A stretch of DNA of 64,000 nucleotides from Tritrichomonas musculus. Lineage: Eukaryota; Parabasalia; Tritrichomonadida; Tritrichomonadidae. Shown piece by piece: positions 50,901-60,651 of this stretch. Numbering within the stretch: position 1 is the stretch's first letter; each line of letters starts with the position of its first letter. The notes below the pieces were generated by a model, which ran no database searches, was not told the DNA's origin, and worked only from the letters and a program-made list of their open reading frames with translations. A program made the translations under genes and the position numbers. The stretch spans positions 1,984,001 through 2,048,000 of the forward strand of contig JAPFFF010000011.1 in the NCBI GenBank assembly GCA_039105265.1, written 5' to 3'.

Positions 50901-51766
50901 AAAGCGTTCCTTCTAATTTAAAATTGAATTTTAAAGGAAATAAAGCCGATATTGATTATGATAAATCATGGAATGATGTCGAAATCCCTGATACATTTAT
51001 TGCTGATTTTGAAAATGTTAGAGATGTTCAAATATCATCCGAAATGATGAATCTACCAGATGTTAAATATAACGGCACTAAAAATATTCAGACAACAACA
51101 CATAAGCAAAAGTATACAAAAGATCTTGCATTTTACATTTTCATCGGGCTTGCTGCATTGGTTTTTGTTGTTGCTCTCATTTTATGTATTGTTGGTCTTA
51201 CTTGCTGTAAATATGTTGAAGAGTTAGATATTTCATCTTCAGCAGAAGGTCAATCTGATATTGGCGTCGGCGAACTTGATGGTCTTCCATATACAGAAGC
51301 TGAAAAAAGGATAAGAGCCAGAGACAGGGAAGCCATCAAAGAAGCCAAATTAAGACAAATTGAAGAAAGAAAGAGGAAAGAAGAAAAGAGAAAGAAGAAA
51401 GGAATTCCTGATGATGATCTAGTTAATGAAGAAAAAGAGCTTGAAAGCTTTGAAGATGAATACTTCAAAGATGAAGATGATATATACCATAATAGAAGAA
51501 GCAATCCATCTCCACCAAAGAAGAAGAAGCCAGTTAAAGAAAATCCTAAATCTTCTTCTGAAACATCTGAAGAATTCAATAACGCTCAAAAGAAAGCTCA
51601 ATTAAACGCTGCGTCAGGAGGTGCTGAAGTGCCTCCTCCACCTCCAAATAAGAAACTCAAGCCAACAGAAAGTGAAAATGATTTACCTAAGAAAGAAAAC
51701 AAAGAAGAAGAGGATGAAGAAGCTTCTTATAATGAATCCACTACTATCTCCGGATTTTCAGATTAA
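47927..51766 (+). CDS. Large type I surface membrane protein
   Basis: 1279 residues if the start is ATG 47927 (MIFQLLLSLSYSLQRYCLC), which gives a clean signal peptide; an ATG 11 codons upstream lies across a perfect palindrome and seems less likely. The long extracellular part (about 20-1065) is beta-rich, Asn/Thr/Ser-rich with many N-x-S/T sites, and has few Cys. One transmembrane helix (about 1067-1093, FYIFIGLAALVFVVALILCI) is followed by a charged cytoplasmic tail of about 185 residues with Lys/Glu-rich helices, a KKKKPVKE patch and a PPPPPN tract. This plan matches large trichomonad surface proteins possibly used in adhesion; no named family recognised. Confidence 0.75.
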   Translation: MIFQLLLSLSYSLQRYCLCQPNRIGDACSLQKKCRRYTSQSEIIIYDSQTKFNRNLFSDINLSQKNSKTDQVHNFDSVFFEVFGSNAGSKKNNLISINMLDDMFLNITKFTIFGGEFNQAVRIQNINYSKISLEAQNILIIFENSDHVSFNKLSLRSSFLKNENSTPSGHNQTKLTVTANEVIGDSASLSSDYFLLIKTEKIQVSDKREFDISNNFGITAPVEIFNLVPHQFNFEDKKKKMMLADEQPEDQVTYKYFCISTSSRLSRSKELAECEKYSVPLSNYYTGRDADFLSQISAAEDGTVFRLYITLSTQSDPIRINFPQISAKNIILNFISADIDSETRIEIKGARFGNESNATLSLSKMDYALFDAVFLQTFNHTQLFKSPIHLNDATENTTLNNLITDVFSLSQFTESDIIIGETLTISKASPITIQGKIYLNENCTVNINQYSNFPFTRYNYEISTKSYYLTLSDSLEDQRFDLYFKQRIILNYKESDSIVNVPTLTFAGGKTIYSLTDKETIRAECPYINFTIDVVPIGINVVFGTGSEREIPFPHTTAFTFLNDINNTVLNLTINDFPTVKNGDRLIYNITDMYLLVFASKFALNVMTPETITTYLKGINEKFPDKTLGCQEVYHTYEMPFFVPFNGSCYAIGAYNLTLLNLDLQQSLTNITYENATVYVELNHSADAEKFPNLYDSIHITTNTNGNISFTINEGSDVSDLIPLQLNLAGQPNLYFDSSFTDEYSSSMHTLKINHGQNHLQLFANSIPIPNVTLNDPVFGVLFSNNENIPDAIINRDTLQNSTRYGPVIDAMVTEDINFPQKDFLANEVILNGSHTLTFEYYNKSRVHYTFKDLTLKFSNVDKKIGNTVNFKGETLKLKGNAKIIQPSNTPLTIEVDILSIDKITSIPQTSFSSPIIVHNESIINIGQATSNAELLDANDVQQIIFGEDSVTFVDQNGERSVPIQKADSNAQTEINIDQDSQIQLSVADGAESVPSNLKLNFKGNKADIDYDKSWNDVEIPDTFIADFENVRDVQISSEMMNLPDVKYNGTKNIQTTTHKQKYTKDLAFYIFIGLAALVFVVALILCIVGLTCCKYVEELDISSSAEGQSDIGVGELDGLPYTEAEKRIRARDREAIKEAKLRQIEERKRKEEKRKKKGIPDDDLVNEEKELESFEDEYFKDEDDIYHNRRSNPSPPKKKKPVKENPKSSSETSEEFNNAQKKAQLNAASGGAEVPPPPPNKKLKPTESENDLPKKENKEEEDEEASYNESTTISGFSD

Positions 51767-51979
51767 GAAAATAATAATATATAATTTCCTCATCAAAACT
51801 TGTTTCTTCAAAATATTACTTTATTCTCCTTATTTCCTTTTTTTAAAAATTATGATTGTTTAAAAACATGAAAAGGTATTTTTTTTTTTTTTCTTAAACT
51901 CAAAAAGTTCTTTCAGAAAAAGTGGTGTATGATTTTATTCAATAAATAGTGCCGTTTATTAATTATACGAATTTATTTA

Positions 51980-54900
51980 ATGCAGCATAAGGCAGGTGTT
52001 TATTATAGAAAACCTATGCAATCAAAATCAAATATTCCGGTTAAAAAATTTGGTTCAGATGCATACAGTGCTGCACCTGAACAAAAAAAAAAAGATAATA
52101 CAATTAGTCAATACGCTGTTATCACTTCTGCATCTTTACAAGAGCAAAGACAACTTTACGACGATATTTTGAATATAAAAAAAGAATATGATTCCGAAAT
52201 TGAGCAAATAACTTTAGAGAATCGAAATATTAACGATATTTTCCTTAGTTTTTCATCAAAATGGATTCAAAATCTGGATAACAAAATAAATATAACTAAT
52301 TCTTCTTTAGATGATGCAATGAGTATTTTCAACTCAATCATTCTACGTTTTGAATCTAGATTCAATCAATTTCGTGACTCATATGCATCAATCAATGAAG
52401 AAAATCAAAATTTAAAAATACAAGTATTAAATGAAAAAAAATTATGGCAAACCAAATCCAACGAGTGTGAACAATTAAAAAAAGAGCTTGAATCATATCG
52501 TACTCAATCGAAAAATGAAAACCAAGATTTTTCAAATCTTCAATTAGCCAATCAGCAATTAGAAAACCAACTTATGTTATTACAGAATAAATTTTCCTCT
52601 TTAAATACTGATTATAGTAACATACAAGACCAATATAGCAAATTAAATGATTTGAACATTGCTTTGCAAAATGAAACAAAAGAAAAAGATAATATTATAA
52701 ATGATTTAAAATTGCAAATTGAAACTAATAAAGATCTATCATCTGTTTTTGATATGAATCAACAAAATCTTATTAAAGAAAACAAAATTCTCAAGGAAAA
52801 GCTAGATGTGTCATACCAAATGACTGAACTTCTTAAAAATTCATCTAATGATTCATCAGAACTACAAAAAAAGACTAAAGAAATCGAAAATCTTCGAAAC
52901 TTAATAAATGCAAAAGATTTAGAAATTGAGCAGTTGAAGAATCAAATGTATGATTTTGAAAAAAAAGGAAGCAGTGATAATAATGATCATATTGATGCTT
53001 TTCAAGAGCAAATTGCAATAAGAGATCAAAGAATTGATGAATTAAATGATGAGCTTGAACAAAAAAATAAAAAAATAAATGACCTAACAAACCAATTGAA
53101 TCAAGGCGATTCTCTTCAAGATTTTGTTGACTCTTTATCAAAAATTGCTGATGACAATGAGCAATCCAAAGCATTGCGAGACCAAATTAAGCAAAAAGAT
53201 GATATTATTGAAGCATTGAGAGACCAAATTAATTTGAAAGATGAAGAGTTAAATTCGCTCAAAGAAGTATCCAATGAAATCAGTGATAAAAATAATTTGA
53301 TTGATAAAAAGGACGCATTAATCAATAACCTTCAACAACATATTGAAAAAATGAGTAATGAAATTACTTCAAAAATAGATTCAATTGAAGAGCTTCAATT
53401 AAATAACAAAGATCAAGAAGAAACAATTTCTAATTTATCTGTTAGACTCGATGAAAAAGATCAGATGATTGATAATCTTGAATCTCAAATAACAACATGC
53501 AAAAAAGAAATTGAAAATTATGAAAAAGAAAATATTGAAATGAAAAGCCAGATTGATTCAGTTACAACGTTGATGCATACGATGGAAACTCGAAACAAAG
53601 AGCTTGAATCAACATCATCAAATGAAAGAGAGATTTTAAATGAAGAAATTTCGCAATTGAAACAAAAATGTCATATGCTTGATCTTCAAAACGAGGAGAA
53701 GCAATCTTTGATTAATGAAAAAGAAAGCCAAATTGAAGTACTTACTTCACGTCAAGAATCATATATGCAGAAATTGAAAGAAGGCGATCAACTTGCCATT
53801 GAAAATGAAATTTTGAAAACAGATTTTGAAGGTCAAAAACAAAAATTGGAAGCAACGATATTAGAAAAAGAAAAAATAGAAAAAAAAATTAGTTTGATTC
53901 AAGAAGAAAATAGTAAAATTAGTTTAGAATTTTCACAAGTTGAATATGATAAAAACAAATTACTAGAAAAAGTTCAAGAATACGAAATTAAATTTGATAA
54001 GAACCTTGAAGAAGAGAAAAATCAGCTATCCCAGTATGTTAAAGAGTTGGAAGAACAAATTTTAATTTTAAATGTCAAAAGTCAAAAAGCAACCTTATTA
54101 GAAAATCAAATTAAAAATTATGATAATGAAGTGAACAACTTAAAAATGATGCTTGATACATATAAGAAAGTAAATGAAGTTCTCCAAGAAAAACTAGATC
54201 AATCAAATAAACAGAATAATGAATTAATATCAAGGATAGCAAACGAAAATAAATCACAATTTAATCAAATGACAACCAATCCAACTCAAAAATGTACAAT
54301 AGCTTGTTCTCCTTTCAAATTTGATAATGGATCCAATTTTTCATCTAACGATGATAATCAATATCAAGAGATACTTAATGAAAACAATAATTTAAAGAAA
54401 GAAATCGAAAAGTGGATGAAAATTGTGAACATGCTCAAAAATAATATTCACAATGTTGAAACAGATAGGAACTTCTATCAAAGCGAATGTGGAAAACTAA
54501 ATTCTATGTTATCGACAAATGACTATGATCAAGATGTGAGTAACCGAATTATAAAAGAAAAAGACAACGAAATTTCGCAATTAAATATAAATTGTGAAAA
54601 TTTAAGAAATGAAATTTCAAAAACTCTTATGGAAAAAAAAGAATTGAATGAATCATTCAAATCAGTGTCCTTAAAATTAACTTCAGCTGAACATTCCTAT
54701 GAAGATTTACGCAACCAATATAGAATATTTTTTGAGCAACTTTCTAACATATTACATAAAAATACAGAGCAAGAAATCATCTTTCATGTAATTTATCTTA
54801 TCAACAGCTCCAGAAATTTAAAGGCAAACAATGAAAATCAATATTCAGCCAAAATTCAATATCACTCAATGTCACATATTTATAATATCGAATCAAAACT

Positions 54901-55213
54901 GCGTGAGATCATTCAAAAAATGAATTTAACAATTTCATCATTTACAAGAATAGATAGAAAAATACAATTGACATCTAGGAAACTCAAATTTCAAAAAGAA
55001 TCACAAATAGCTAATAAGATTGGTAGACAGATTCCAGCAACAGAAAGGAAAAAAGCTCTTTCTCCTTTAATTAATAGAAGCATCAGGTCCGAAGAATCTT
55101 TAGATATCCCACGAAAGGGACCAAATCGAAATGATTGGCATTTTAACCAGAGAAGTGATCCTTCTAATTTTGGAGATATAACCCCAAAAGTAAAAAAATT
55201 AATATATACATAA
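51980..55213 (+). CDS. Long coiled-coil protein
   Basis: 1077 residues from ATG 51980. Residues 1-60 are basic and unstructured; about 65-950 is almost continuous coiled coil rich in Glu, Lys, Gln, Asn and Leu, with repeated short units such as ALRDQIKQKDDIIEALRDQI (about 395-415). The C-terminal 120 residues are basic and Ser-rich (KKALSPLINRSIRS). Database names such as viral A-type inclusion protein or golgin-like are given to such proteins on composition alone. A cytoskeletal or membrane-tether role is likely, not shown. It starts 213 bases after the surface-protein gene on the same strand. Confidence 0.75.
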   Translation: MQHKAGVYYRKPMQSKSNIPVKKFGSDAYSAAPEQKKKDNTISQYAVITSASLQEQRQLYDDILNIKKEYDSEIEQITLENRNINDIFLSFSSKWIQNLDNKINITNSSLDDAMSIFNSIILRFESRFNQFRDSYASINEENQNLKIQVLNEKKLWQTKSNECEQLKKELESYRTQSKNENQDFSNLQLANQQLENQLMLLQNKFSSLNTDYSNIQDQYSKLNDLNIALQNETKEKDNIINDLKLQIETNKDLSSVFDMNQQNLIKENKILKEKLDVSYQMTELLKNSSNDSSELQKKTKEIENLRNLINAKDLEIEQLKNQMYDFEKKGSSDNNDHIDAFQEQIAIRDQRIDELNDELEQKNKKINDLTNQLNQGDSLQDFVDSLSKIADDNEQSKALRDQIKQKDDIIEALRDQINLKDEELNSLKEVSNEISDKNNLIDKKDALINNLQQHIEKMSNEITSKIDSIEELQLNNKDQEETISNLSVRLDEKDQMIDNLESQITTCKKEIENYEKENIEMKSQIDSVTTLMHTMETRNKELESTSSNEREILNEEISQLKQKCHMLDLQNEEKQSLINEKESQIEVLTSRQESYMQKLKEGDQLAIENEILKTDFEGQKQKLEATILEKEKIEKKISLIQEENSKISLEFSQVEYDKNKLLEKVQEYEIKFDKNLEEEKNQLSQYVKELEEQILILNVKSQKATLLENQIKNYDNEVNNLKMMLDTYKKVNEVLQEKLDQSNKQNNELISRIANENKSQFNQMTTNPTQKCTIACSPFKFDNGSNFSSNDDNQYQEILNENNNLKKEIEKWMKIVNMLKNNIHNVETDRNFYQSECGKLNSMLSTNDYDQDVSNRIIKEKDNEISQLNINCENLRNEISKTLMEKKELNESFKSVSLKLTSAEHSYEDLRNQYRIFFEQLSNILHKNTEQEIIFHVIYLINSSRNLKANNENQYSAKIQYHSMSHIYNIESKLREIIQKMNLTISSFTRIDRKIQLTSRKLKFQKESQIANKIGRQIPATERKKALSPLINRSIRSEESLDIPRKGPNRNDWHFNQRSDPSNFGDITPKVKKLIYT

Positions 55214-55339
55214 TTTTTAATATTATTATATATAAATTTTGTTATTTTGATTTATTTTTAATAATATTTTTTTTTTATTAATATTTTATTATTTAAATAA
55301 AATGTTTATAAACTTGTTTATAATTTGATGATAAAGTCG

Positions 55340-55995
55340 TTTCAATTATACCTTCTAATGGTAACCTAAAAAAATGGACCCGACCCGTTTTTTTCGGGTA
55401 GGGTAATTACCCACCATTCAAGTGAAGAGTATTACCCGATTATTTTTCTTTAATTATTCATTTAATTTATAATAATAAATAATAAATATTAATTTTTTTC
55501 ATTAAAAATTTTGATTTCTTGATTCATTTTCAATATCTGATTCAAACTTTAAGGGAATTTTTCCTCTGAAAAAGCTGATATAAATTCAATTTCAATTTTT
55601 TTTGATATTATAATATTACATTTATAACTTTATTCGAAACCCAACAAATAACATAATTAATATTAAATTTTCATATTATGATTATTATTTTATAAAAAAA
55701 ATGAATTTTTTTGGAATCACTTAAATTGATATCATCCAAACTATGATATCGTAGCAAATTGCATCTCAAATATTATCAATAGAATATCTGACAAGAATAA
55801 TAATAATATCATTAAAGAAATGGTATGGTAAAAAATTACCATCTTTATAAATGGCCGGGTAAAATTTTACCTTTAGGTAATATGTTATTTTCATACCCAG
55901 GTAAAAAATGACCCTACCCAAGAAGGACCTGTCAAAAGGGGTCGGGTAGGTACCGCTTTCAAGGTCTAGTTTTAACATAAACCTTCGAAAGGTCA
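55340..55995. repeat. ACCCGACCC-bounded repeat element, copy 1
   Basis: Near the left end is GGACCCGACCC...CGGGTAGGGTAATT and near the right end GACCCTACCC...GGGGTCGGGTAGGTACC, imperfect inverted repeats of about 50 bp around an AT-rich core. The right end (GGTACC-CTTTCAAGGTCTAG) is shared with a second copy at about 58240-58390. Likely a non-autonomous DNA transposon; ends approximate. Confidence 0.5.
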
Positions 55996-56671
55996 CCCTA
56001 AAATATTAACCCAACCACAAATTTTTTTTTTTGGGTCCCTGTCCAAAAAAAAAATGAAACGTTCGCATTTGACCCTTTTATTTCTAGTGCATTTTTTGGA
56101 TTATTTTTTATAAAACCATATTCTATAATTAATTTTTTATTGATTTATGCATTTTTTTTAAAGTGAATTATGATTTAAGTAAATAAAATTTTATGATATG
56201 ACTTGTTATATGAAATCTTTCAAATTTTATTTAGAAAAGACTTTTTTATTTGAAAATCAAGTAAAAGTTTGTCAAAACAGGATAATCTTTTAAAATCTGA
56301 AATAGTTATTAATATATCTTAATATTGTATTCAAACATGAAATAAAAGAACCAAATGCCAATATTTTTTAAAAAATAATAATATCTTAAAAATTAAATAT
56401 TCTTTCTATTTAATAAATTCTTAAATCAATATTTGATAAAATCTATATTCATTTAATATATATTATAAATCAAAAAATTTGCTATCTATTCCATAAATCA
56501 TTAAAATAAGTTTTTTTATTATGATATTTGAGGCTTTTTCTTAAATGATTTATTATTTACATTATTTATATATAACTTGAAATATAATGATAATTTTTAA
56601 CAAATTATATTATTGATATTCAAGAAATTATTGTTTTTTATAAATAAAAATTTTGAATTAATAATTGAATA

Positions 56672-56889
56672 GACCTCTTAATTAAGAAAGGTGGCCGTTA
56701 ATTTATTTATCTCAAAGTTCGTTATTTTATTTCAAACTTCCTTATGTTTTGAATGCTTCTTACAAATTAAAAATTTTATTTTTCTTTCAAAATCCTAACA
56801 AAGTTTGAGAGGAGATAACAAAATTAGATAGAATTATAACGAACTTTGAGATAAATAAATTAACGGCCACCTTTCTTAACTAAGAGGTC
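56672..56889. mobile_element. 218-bp MITE with 54-bp inverted repeats
   Basis: Arms 56672-56725 and 56836-56889 begin GACCTCTTAA and match over 54 bases with one mismatch. TA flanks both ends (56670-56671 and 56890-56891), as for Tc1/mariner/pogo-type elements. No coding capacity. Confidence 0.8.
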
Positions 56890-57657
56890 TAATAAAATGC
56901 TAGTTTTTGAAAAAATTATTTTGATAATATCTGAATTTTGAAAATATATTATATTTATTAACAAATACTTATTATTTGGATAATATATTAGTTATATCAT
57001 CATATTAATGATTATATATTTATTATATATAATATAAATTATATATATATTATTATAAAGTATTAATTTACATTTTTACTCAGTTTATATGTATATCACA
57101 ATTGAGAATTAATTATAATAACGTATTAATTCAATTTTATTTTTCATAAATAAATTTATCTTACATGATATTTAATTAATTACTTTTTAATTAATTTAAA
57201 AGATGTAAATTAAATTATAAAAAAAGAATATATGACATAAATGTTACAAAATATTTATATATTTGGATATTTACAAATTCCCAAAATCTCTTTGAATGGT
57301 GGAAATTAGATAAGAACTCAAAAATATTTTCCCCTTTCAAAAGTTAAACTTTTTCTGTCTTTATTTTTTTTAGTGAAATATCTCTATTTTGGCTAATAGA
57401 ATCGGCTTCATATTTAAAATTGCATCATGTTATTGATAATGCCAATATTATTTAATAATAATTTTTTATAATTTTAGAATTTGATAACCGCCAAAGGTCG
57501 AACCCTTTTTTTTTTAATTATATAAGTGATTAGTAACATTAATTAATAGCAAAATAAACTAAAATGCATAGTATAAACTATGAAAAAAAGATAAAAAATA
57601 TAAAACAAGTAAATGAATAGTTTATATTATTTAAAATTTGTAGATTTCTATGCTTAA

Positions 57658-57897
57658 GGTACAAATCCAGTACGTTACGTAACCGCCATTTTTTTTGACA
57701 CTTTATAAGAAAAAATCGACATGTTATATAAAAAATCGAATATCTGACTATTTTTTACATAACATGTCATTGAATTAAGAAAAATGTAAAATAAATGTCA
57801 AAAACACACCTTGTCAATTTAAACTTTTTCAAAGACCCCCATCTATTCAAATAATAAACGTTCTCACTTACAAAAAATAACGTACTGGATTTGTACC
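57658..57897. mobile_element. 240-bp MITE with 20-bp inverted repeats
   Basis: Perfect arms GGTACAAATCCAGTACGTTA (57658-57677) and complement (57878-57897). TTAA flanks both sides (57654-57657, 57898-57901), giving a piggyBac/Kolobok-like TTAA duplication, or TA if the arms are read two bases longer. No coding capacity. Confidence 0.75.
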
Positions 57898-58239
57898 TTA
57901 ATATAAAAAAATATTACATAACTTAAATTTATGTATAATTTCTCTTTTCATAAGTCATCCAAACAATAAATTAAATGAAAATGAAAATCAGAAAAAAATA
58001 GGATATAAAAAAAAATCAATTAACTTTCAAGAAAAAAGGTTTTCTGATATTAAAAATCGTAATTAAATAGAATGATAGAGAAAATAATTTAAAAAAAAAT
58101 TTTTGAGAAAATTATCAGATGCATTATTCTAATGAAATAAAAATTTTTATTAAAAAGGATTAAAAAGCTTGTAAATTTTTTAATAAACCTTTTTTATATT
58201 AATATTTATTCCACATTTTGAGATAAATGAATTTTAAAA

Positions 58240-58390
58240 TTTCGGGTCAAAAACCGCTTTGGGTAGGTGGTAATTTGCGACCCCTGGTCAAAATATACCT
58301 AAAATTTTTGACCTGATTGAAAATGGGTAAATCGGGTACCCCTTACAAGGTCTATTTCAATATCTTTAATTATATACCTTTGAAAAATTT
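58240..58390. repeat. ACCCG-type repeat element, copy 2 (partial)
   Basis: Contains TTCGGGTCAAAAACCGC, GGGTAGGTGGTAA, GCGACCCCTGGTC and TCGGGTACCCCTTACAAGGTC. The last part matches the right end of copy 1. It lies directly upstream of the BTB-like gene and may contribute to its 5' flank. Confidence 0.4.
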
Positions 58391-58416
58391 GTCTTGTTTT
58401 TAGTACTTGCCAATTT

Positions 58417-58421
58417 TCATT
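58417..58421 (+). promoter_or_regulatory. Candidate initiator (TCATT)
   Basis: TCATT with A+1 at 58419, ten bases before ATG 58429, fits the trichomonad initiator and the usual very short 5' untranslated region. Confidence 0.5.
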
Positions 58422-58428
58422 TTGTATT

Positions 58429-59451
58429 ATGAATCAAGAAGACGAAATTATAGTCAAATTTAAAGAATCAACAATAAAAGGTAATAAGGCTATATTATCT
58501 TACAATGCAAGTAAAATAATTGATAAATGCAAAGACAATGAAATTGTTATCCAAGAATCAGAATTCAAAACGAATATCCATGAAAATACTTTTATTATAT
58601 TTATCAAATCTTCATTTGGCGAAGACATACGTTTTGATTCTGGAGATGCTTTTGAATTACAATATTTATGTAATTTTTTCGGAAATAAATCTTTATTTTC
58701 TGATATTGAAGAGTTTATTAAATTAATGCCAGAAATACAAATCAAAATTAACCGTTATAAATTTGACAAAGATGAAGATTCACTTCGTTTTCTTGGGGAT
58801 AATTTTCCAGAATGTATTAAATATCATGATTTTATGGAAATCGATCCTAACACGGTTGTTACAGATGTGTTTTCATCAGATGAATTCCAAAAAAAAGTAG
58901 ACTCTGAAGATTTTCAACATTCTATTGTCAGATATTTGGTAAATATCCATCGAGAAGAAAAGAGTATTAACGATATAAATAGCGTGTTAAGTCATATCAA
59001 GTATGAATTGTTGTCATCATCTGACATAAAAGATTTAATTAATTATTATCATGTTCAAATTCCCGAAAATATTTCTGCATCTATTCGCACGATTTCTGAA
59101 ATTATTGCCGAAGGTGATGAAACTATTGCCAATATTCGTGATTCATTAACCAAAATGAAAGAAGAAAAAGATAAAGAACTAGATGAAATTCAAAGTAATT
59201 TAGAAAAAATCAAGCAGGATGAAGAAAAAGCTTTTTCATATGAAAATGATCAAAGAAACAGAGTTTACGCTTATAAAGTTGAGAGTGAAAATATCCAAAA
59301 CATAGAAGCCCGCCATGAATCTATTAAAGAAATGCATGAAGAAGTTCTAAAATATCAAGCTAGAATAAATAAAAGTTTTGAACTACTTGAAAATCGTCTC
59401 ACGGAATTAGAAACAACTTTTAACAAAATTGATCAAAATTCTAATGTCTAA
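58429..59451 (+). CDS. BTB-like N-terminus with C-terminal coiled coil
   Basis: 340 residues from ATG 58429. The first 110 residues follow the pattern of a degenerate BTB/POZ-type domain common in trichomonad proteins: GNKAILSYNASKIID, then TNIHENTFIIFIKSSFG and AFELQYLCNFFGNKSLF. The middle (110-215) is helical. Residues 220-335 are a coiled coil (EEKDKELDEIQSNLEKIKQ). In related trichomonad proteins the BTB-like part is often followed by ankyrin repeats, which are absent here. It may act as an adaptor; partners unknown. Confidence 0.65.
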   Translation: MNQEDEIIVKFKESTIKGNKAILSYNASKIIDKCKDNEIVIQESEFKTNIHENTFIIFIKSSFGEDIRFDSGDAFELQYLCNFFGNKSLFSDIEEFIKLMPEIQIKINRYKFDKDEDSLRFLGDNFPECIKYHDFMEIDPNTVVTDVFSSDEFQKKVDSEDFQHSIVRYLVNIHREEKSINDINSVLSHIKYELLSSSDIKDLINYYHVQIPENISASIRTISEIIAEGDETIANIRDSLTKMKEEKDKELDEIQSNLEKIKQDEEKAFSYENDQRNRVYAYKVESENIQNIEARHESIKEMHEEVLKYQARINKSFELLENRLTELETTFNKIDQNSNV

Positions 59452-59514
59452 AGATTTTTTTTCCTAATTTCCTTATTTTTGTTCTTTTAAGATATCAATA
59501 AAAATAGTTTTGAG

Positions 59515-60100
59515 CAGGGATGGCTACCGAGATCAGTTTTTACCGTTTACCGGAATGTTACTGGTAAGCAGTAAATACTGGTATTTTTTTTGGAGTATTA
59601 AGTATGTACCGGTAAATACGTTTAAAATAACCGCCAGTAAAAATTTAATACCGATTTTTTTAATAAAAGTAGTAAAATGTATTTTTTTATGATTACTGGT
59701 AATTACCGGTAATTCCATATTGATATAATAATTATAATTTTGAGTTAAAATTTTAAGCTATGACATTAAATATTTTTTGGGCTTAAGATAATTAAATATA
59801 AAATAGAATTTATATAATGAAATAAATTAAAATTATATAATTAAACTGGTATTCTAATTTGACATTATAACAAGCCTCAAACATATTTAATTTAGAATGA
59901 TTTTTTGAAAAGTATGTTATAATGTCATCAAAAAATAAATACCGATGTTTTACTGAAAGTTTCACTTCATTTCCGGTAACATTTCTCCCGGTAAATCGGT
60001 AAGTGTACTGGTATTACCATATACTGGCAGTTTTAAAGGTAATACCGGTACGGTAGAGAACGTTTAAATGTTTACCGATTAGTAACGGTAACCATCCCTG
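59515..60100. mobile_element. 586-bp non-autonomous hAT-type element
   Basis: The ends are CAGGGATGGCTACCG and its complement CGGTAACCATCCCTG, a hAT-like terminus. An exact 8-bp duplication GTTTTGAG flanks it (59507-59514 and 60101-60108), the hAT hallmark. Many internal TTACCGGTA-type subterminal repeats lie in both halves. No transposase frame. It inserted about 60 bases downstream of the BTB-like gene stop. Confidence 0.88.
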
Positions 60101-60108
60101 GTTTTGAG

Positions 60109-60602
60109 TAAAAAAAAAAAAAAAAAAAAAAAAACATATGCGATTTTAAAATGAGTTGATCAATTGGTTATCGTATTTTTCTTCCCCACTTTTTCAAAGG
60201 GAAATTTTATAAAAGTATTTTATCTTAATAAAAAAAGATAAAATAATATTTATTTTAAATGAATTAAAATCTACACTTTATTATTAATATGTAACTATTA
60301 AATAATTGATTAATTTGCATTATTGATCATTAATTTTTACGAATCAAAAACACAATTATTACGAATTTTATATGGTTAAAATCATGATCGCCATAGGTCA
60401 TTATCCAGGTTAAGCTCATTCAATTTTTTCACGATGGAAGGTGACTCGAAAAAAAAGTTAGAAATTTTAGCCAAATATGAAATTGATATATTTTTCATAT
60501 TATCATGAGTAGAATAATAATGCATAAATAAATATTGAAAATGGTGCCTTTTTCATTTATACAAAATAAGGAATCTATTGAAAAAGTGGGGCAGAAAAAA
60601 AC
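60109..60602. other. Spacer with a 24-A tract
   Basis: Starts with a long A run (about 60112-60134), then AT-rich sequence. No gene seen. Confidence 0.5.
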
Positions 60603-60626
60603 GATATTCCTTGATCAAGGAATATC
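60603..60626. repeat. Perfect 24-bp palindrome
   Basis: GATATTCCTTGA followed at once by its own reverse complement, with no spacer. It lies 26 bases past the stop of the minus-strand PSMD9-like gene, so it may act in 3' end formation or bind a dimeric protein. Confidence 0.75.
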
Positions 60627-60651
60627 TTTAATATTAGAAAATATAATGCCC

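Noticed and set aside
51980-55213. Myosin, golgin or viral inclusion protein identity
   Set aside because: Similarity would rest on coiled-coil composition only; no motor or GRIP-like domain is visible.
55766-55996. 76-codon minus-strand frame
   Set aside because: It lies within the ACCCG repeat element and reflects its inverted repeats.
59515-60100. CRISPR-like array suspected from repeated TTACCGGTA
   Set aside because: Repeats are short, irregular and in both orientations; the hAT ends and target duplication explain them.
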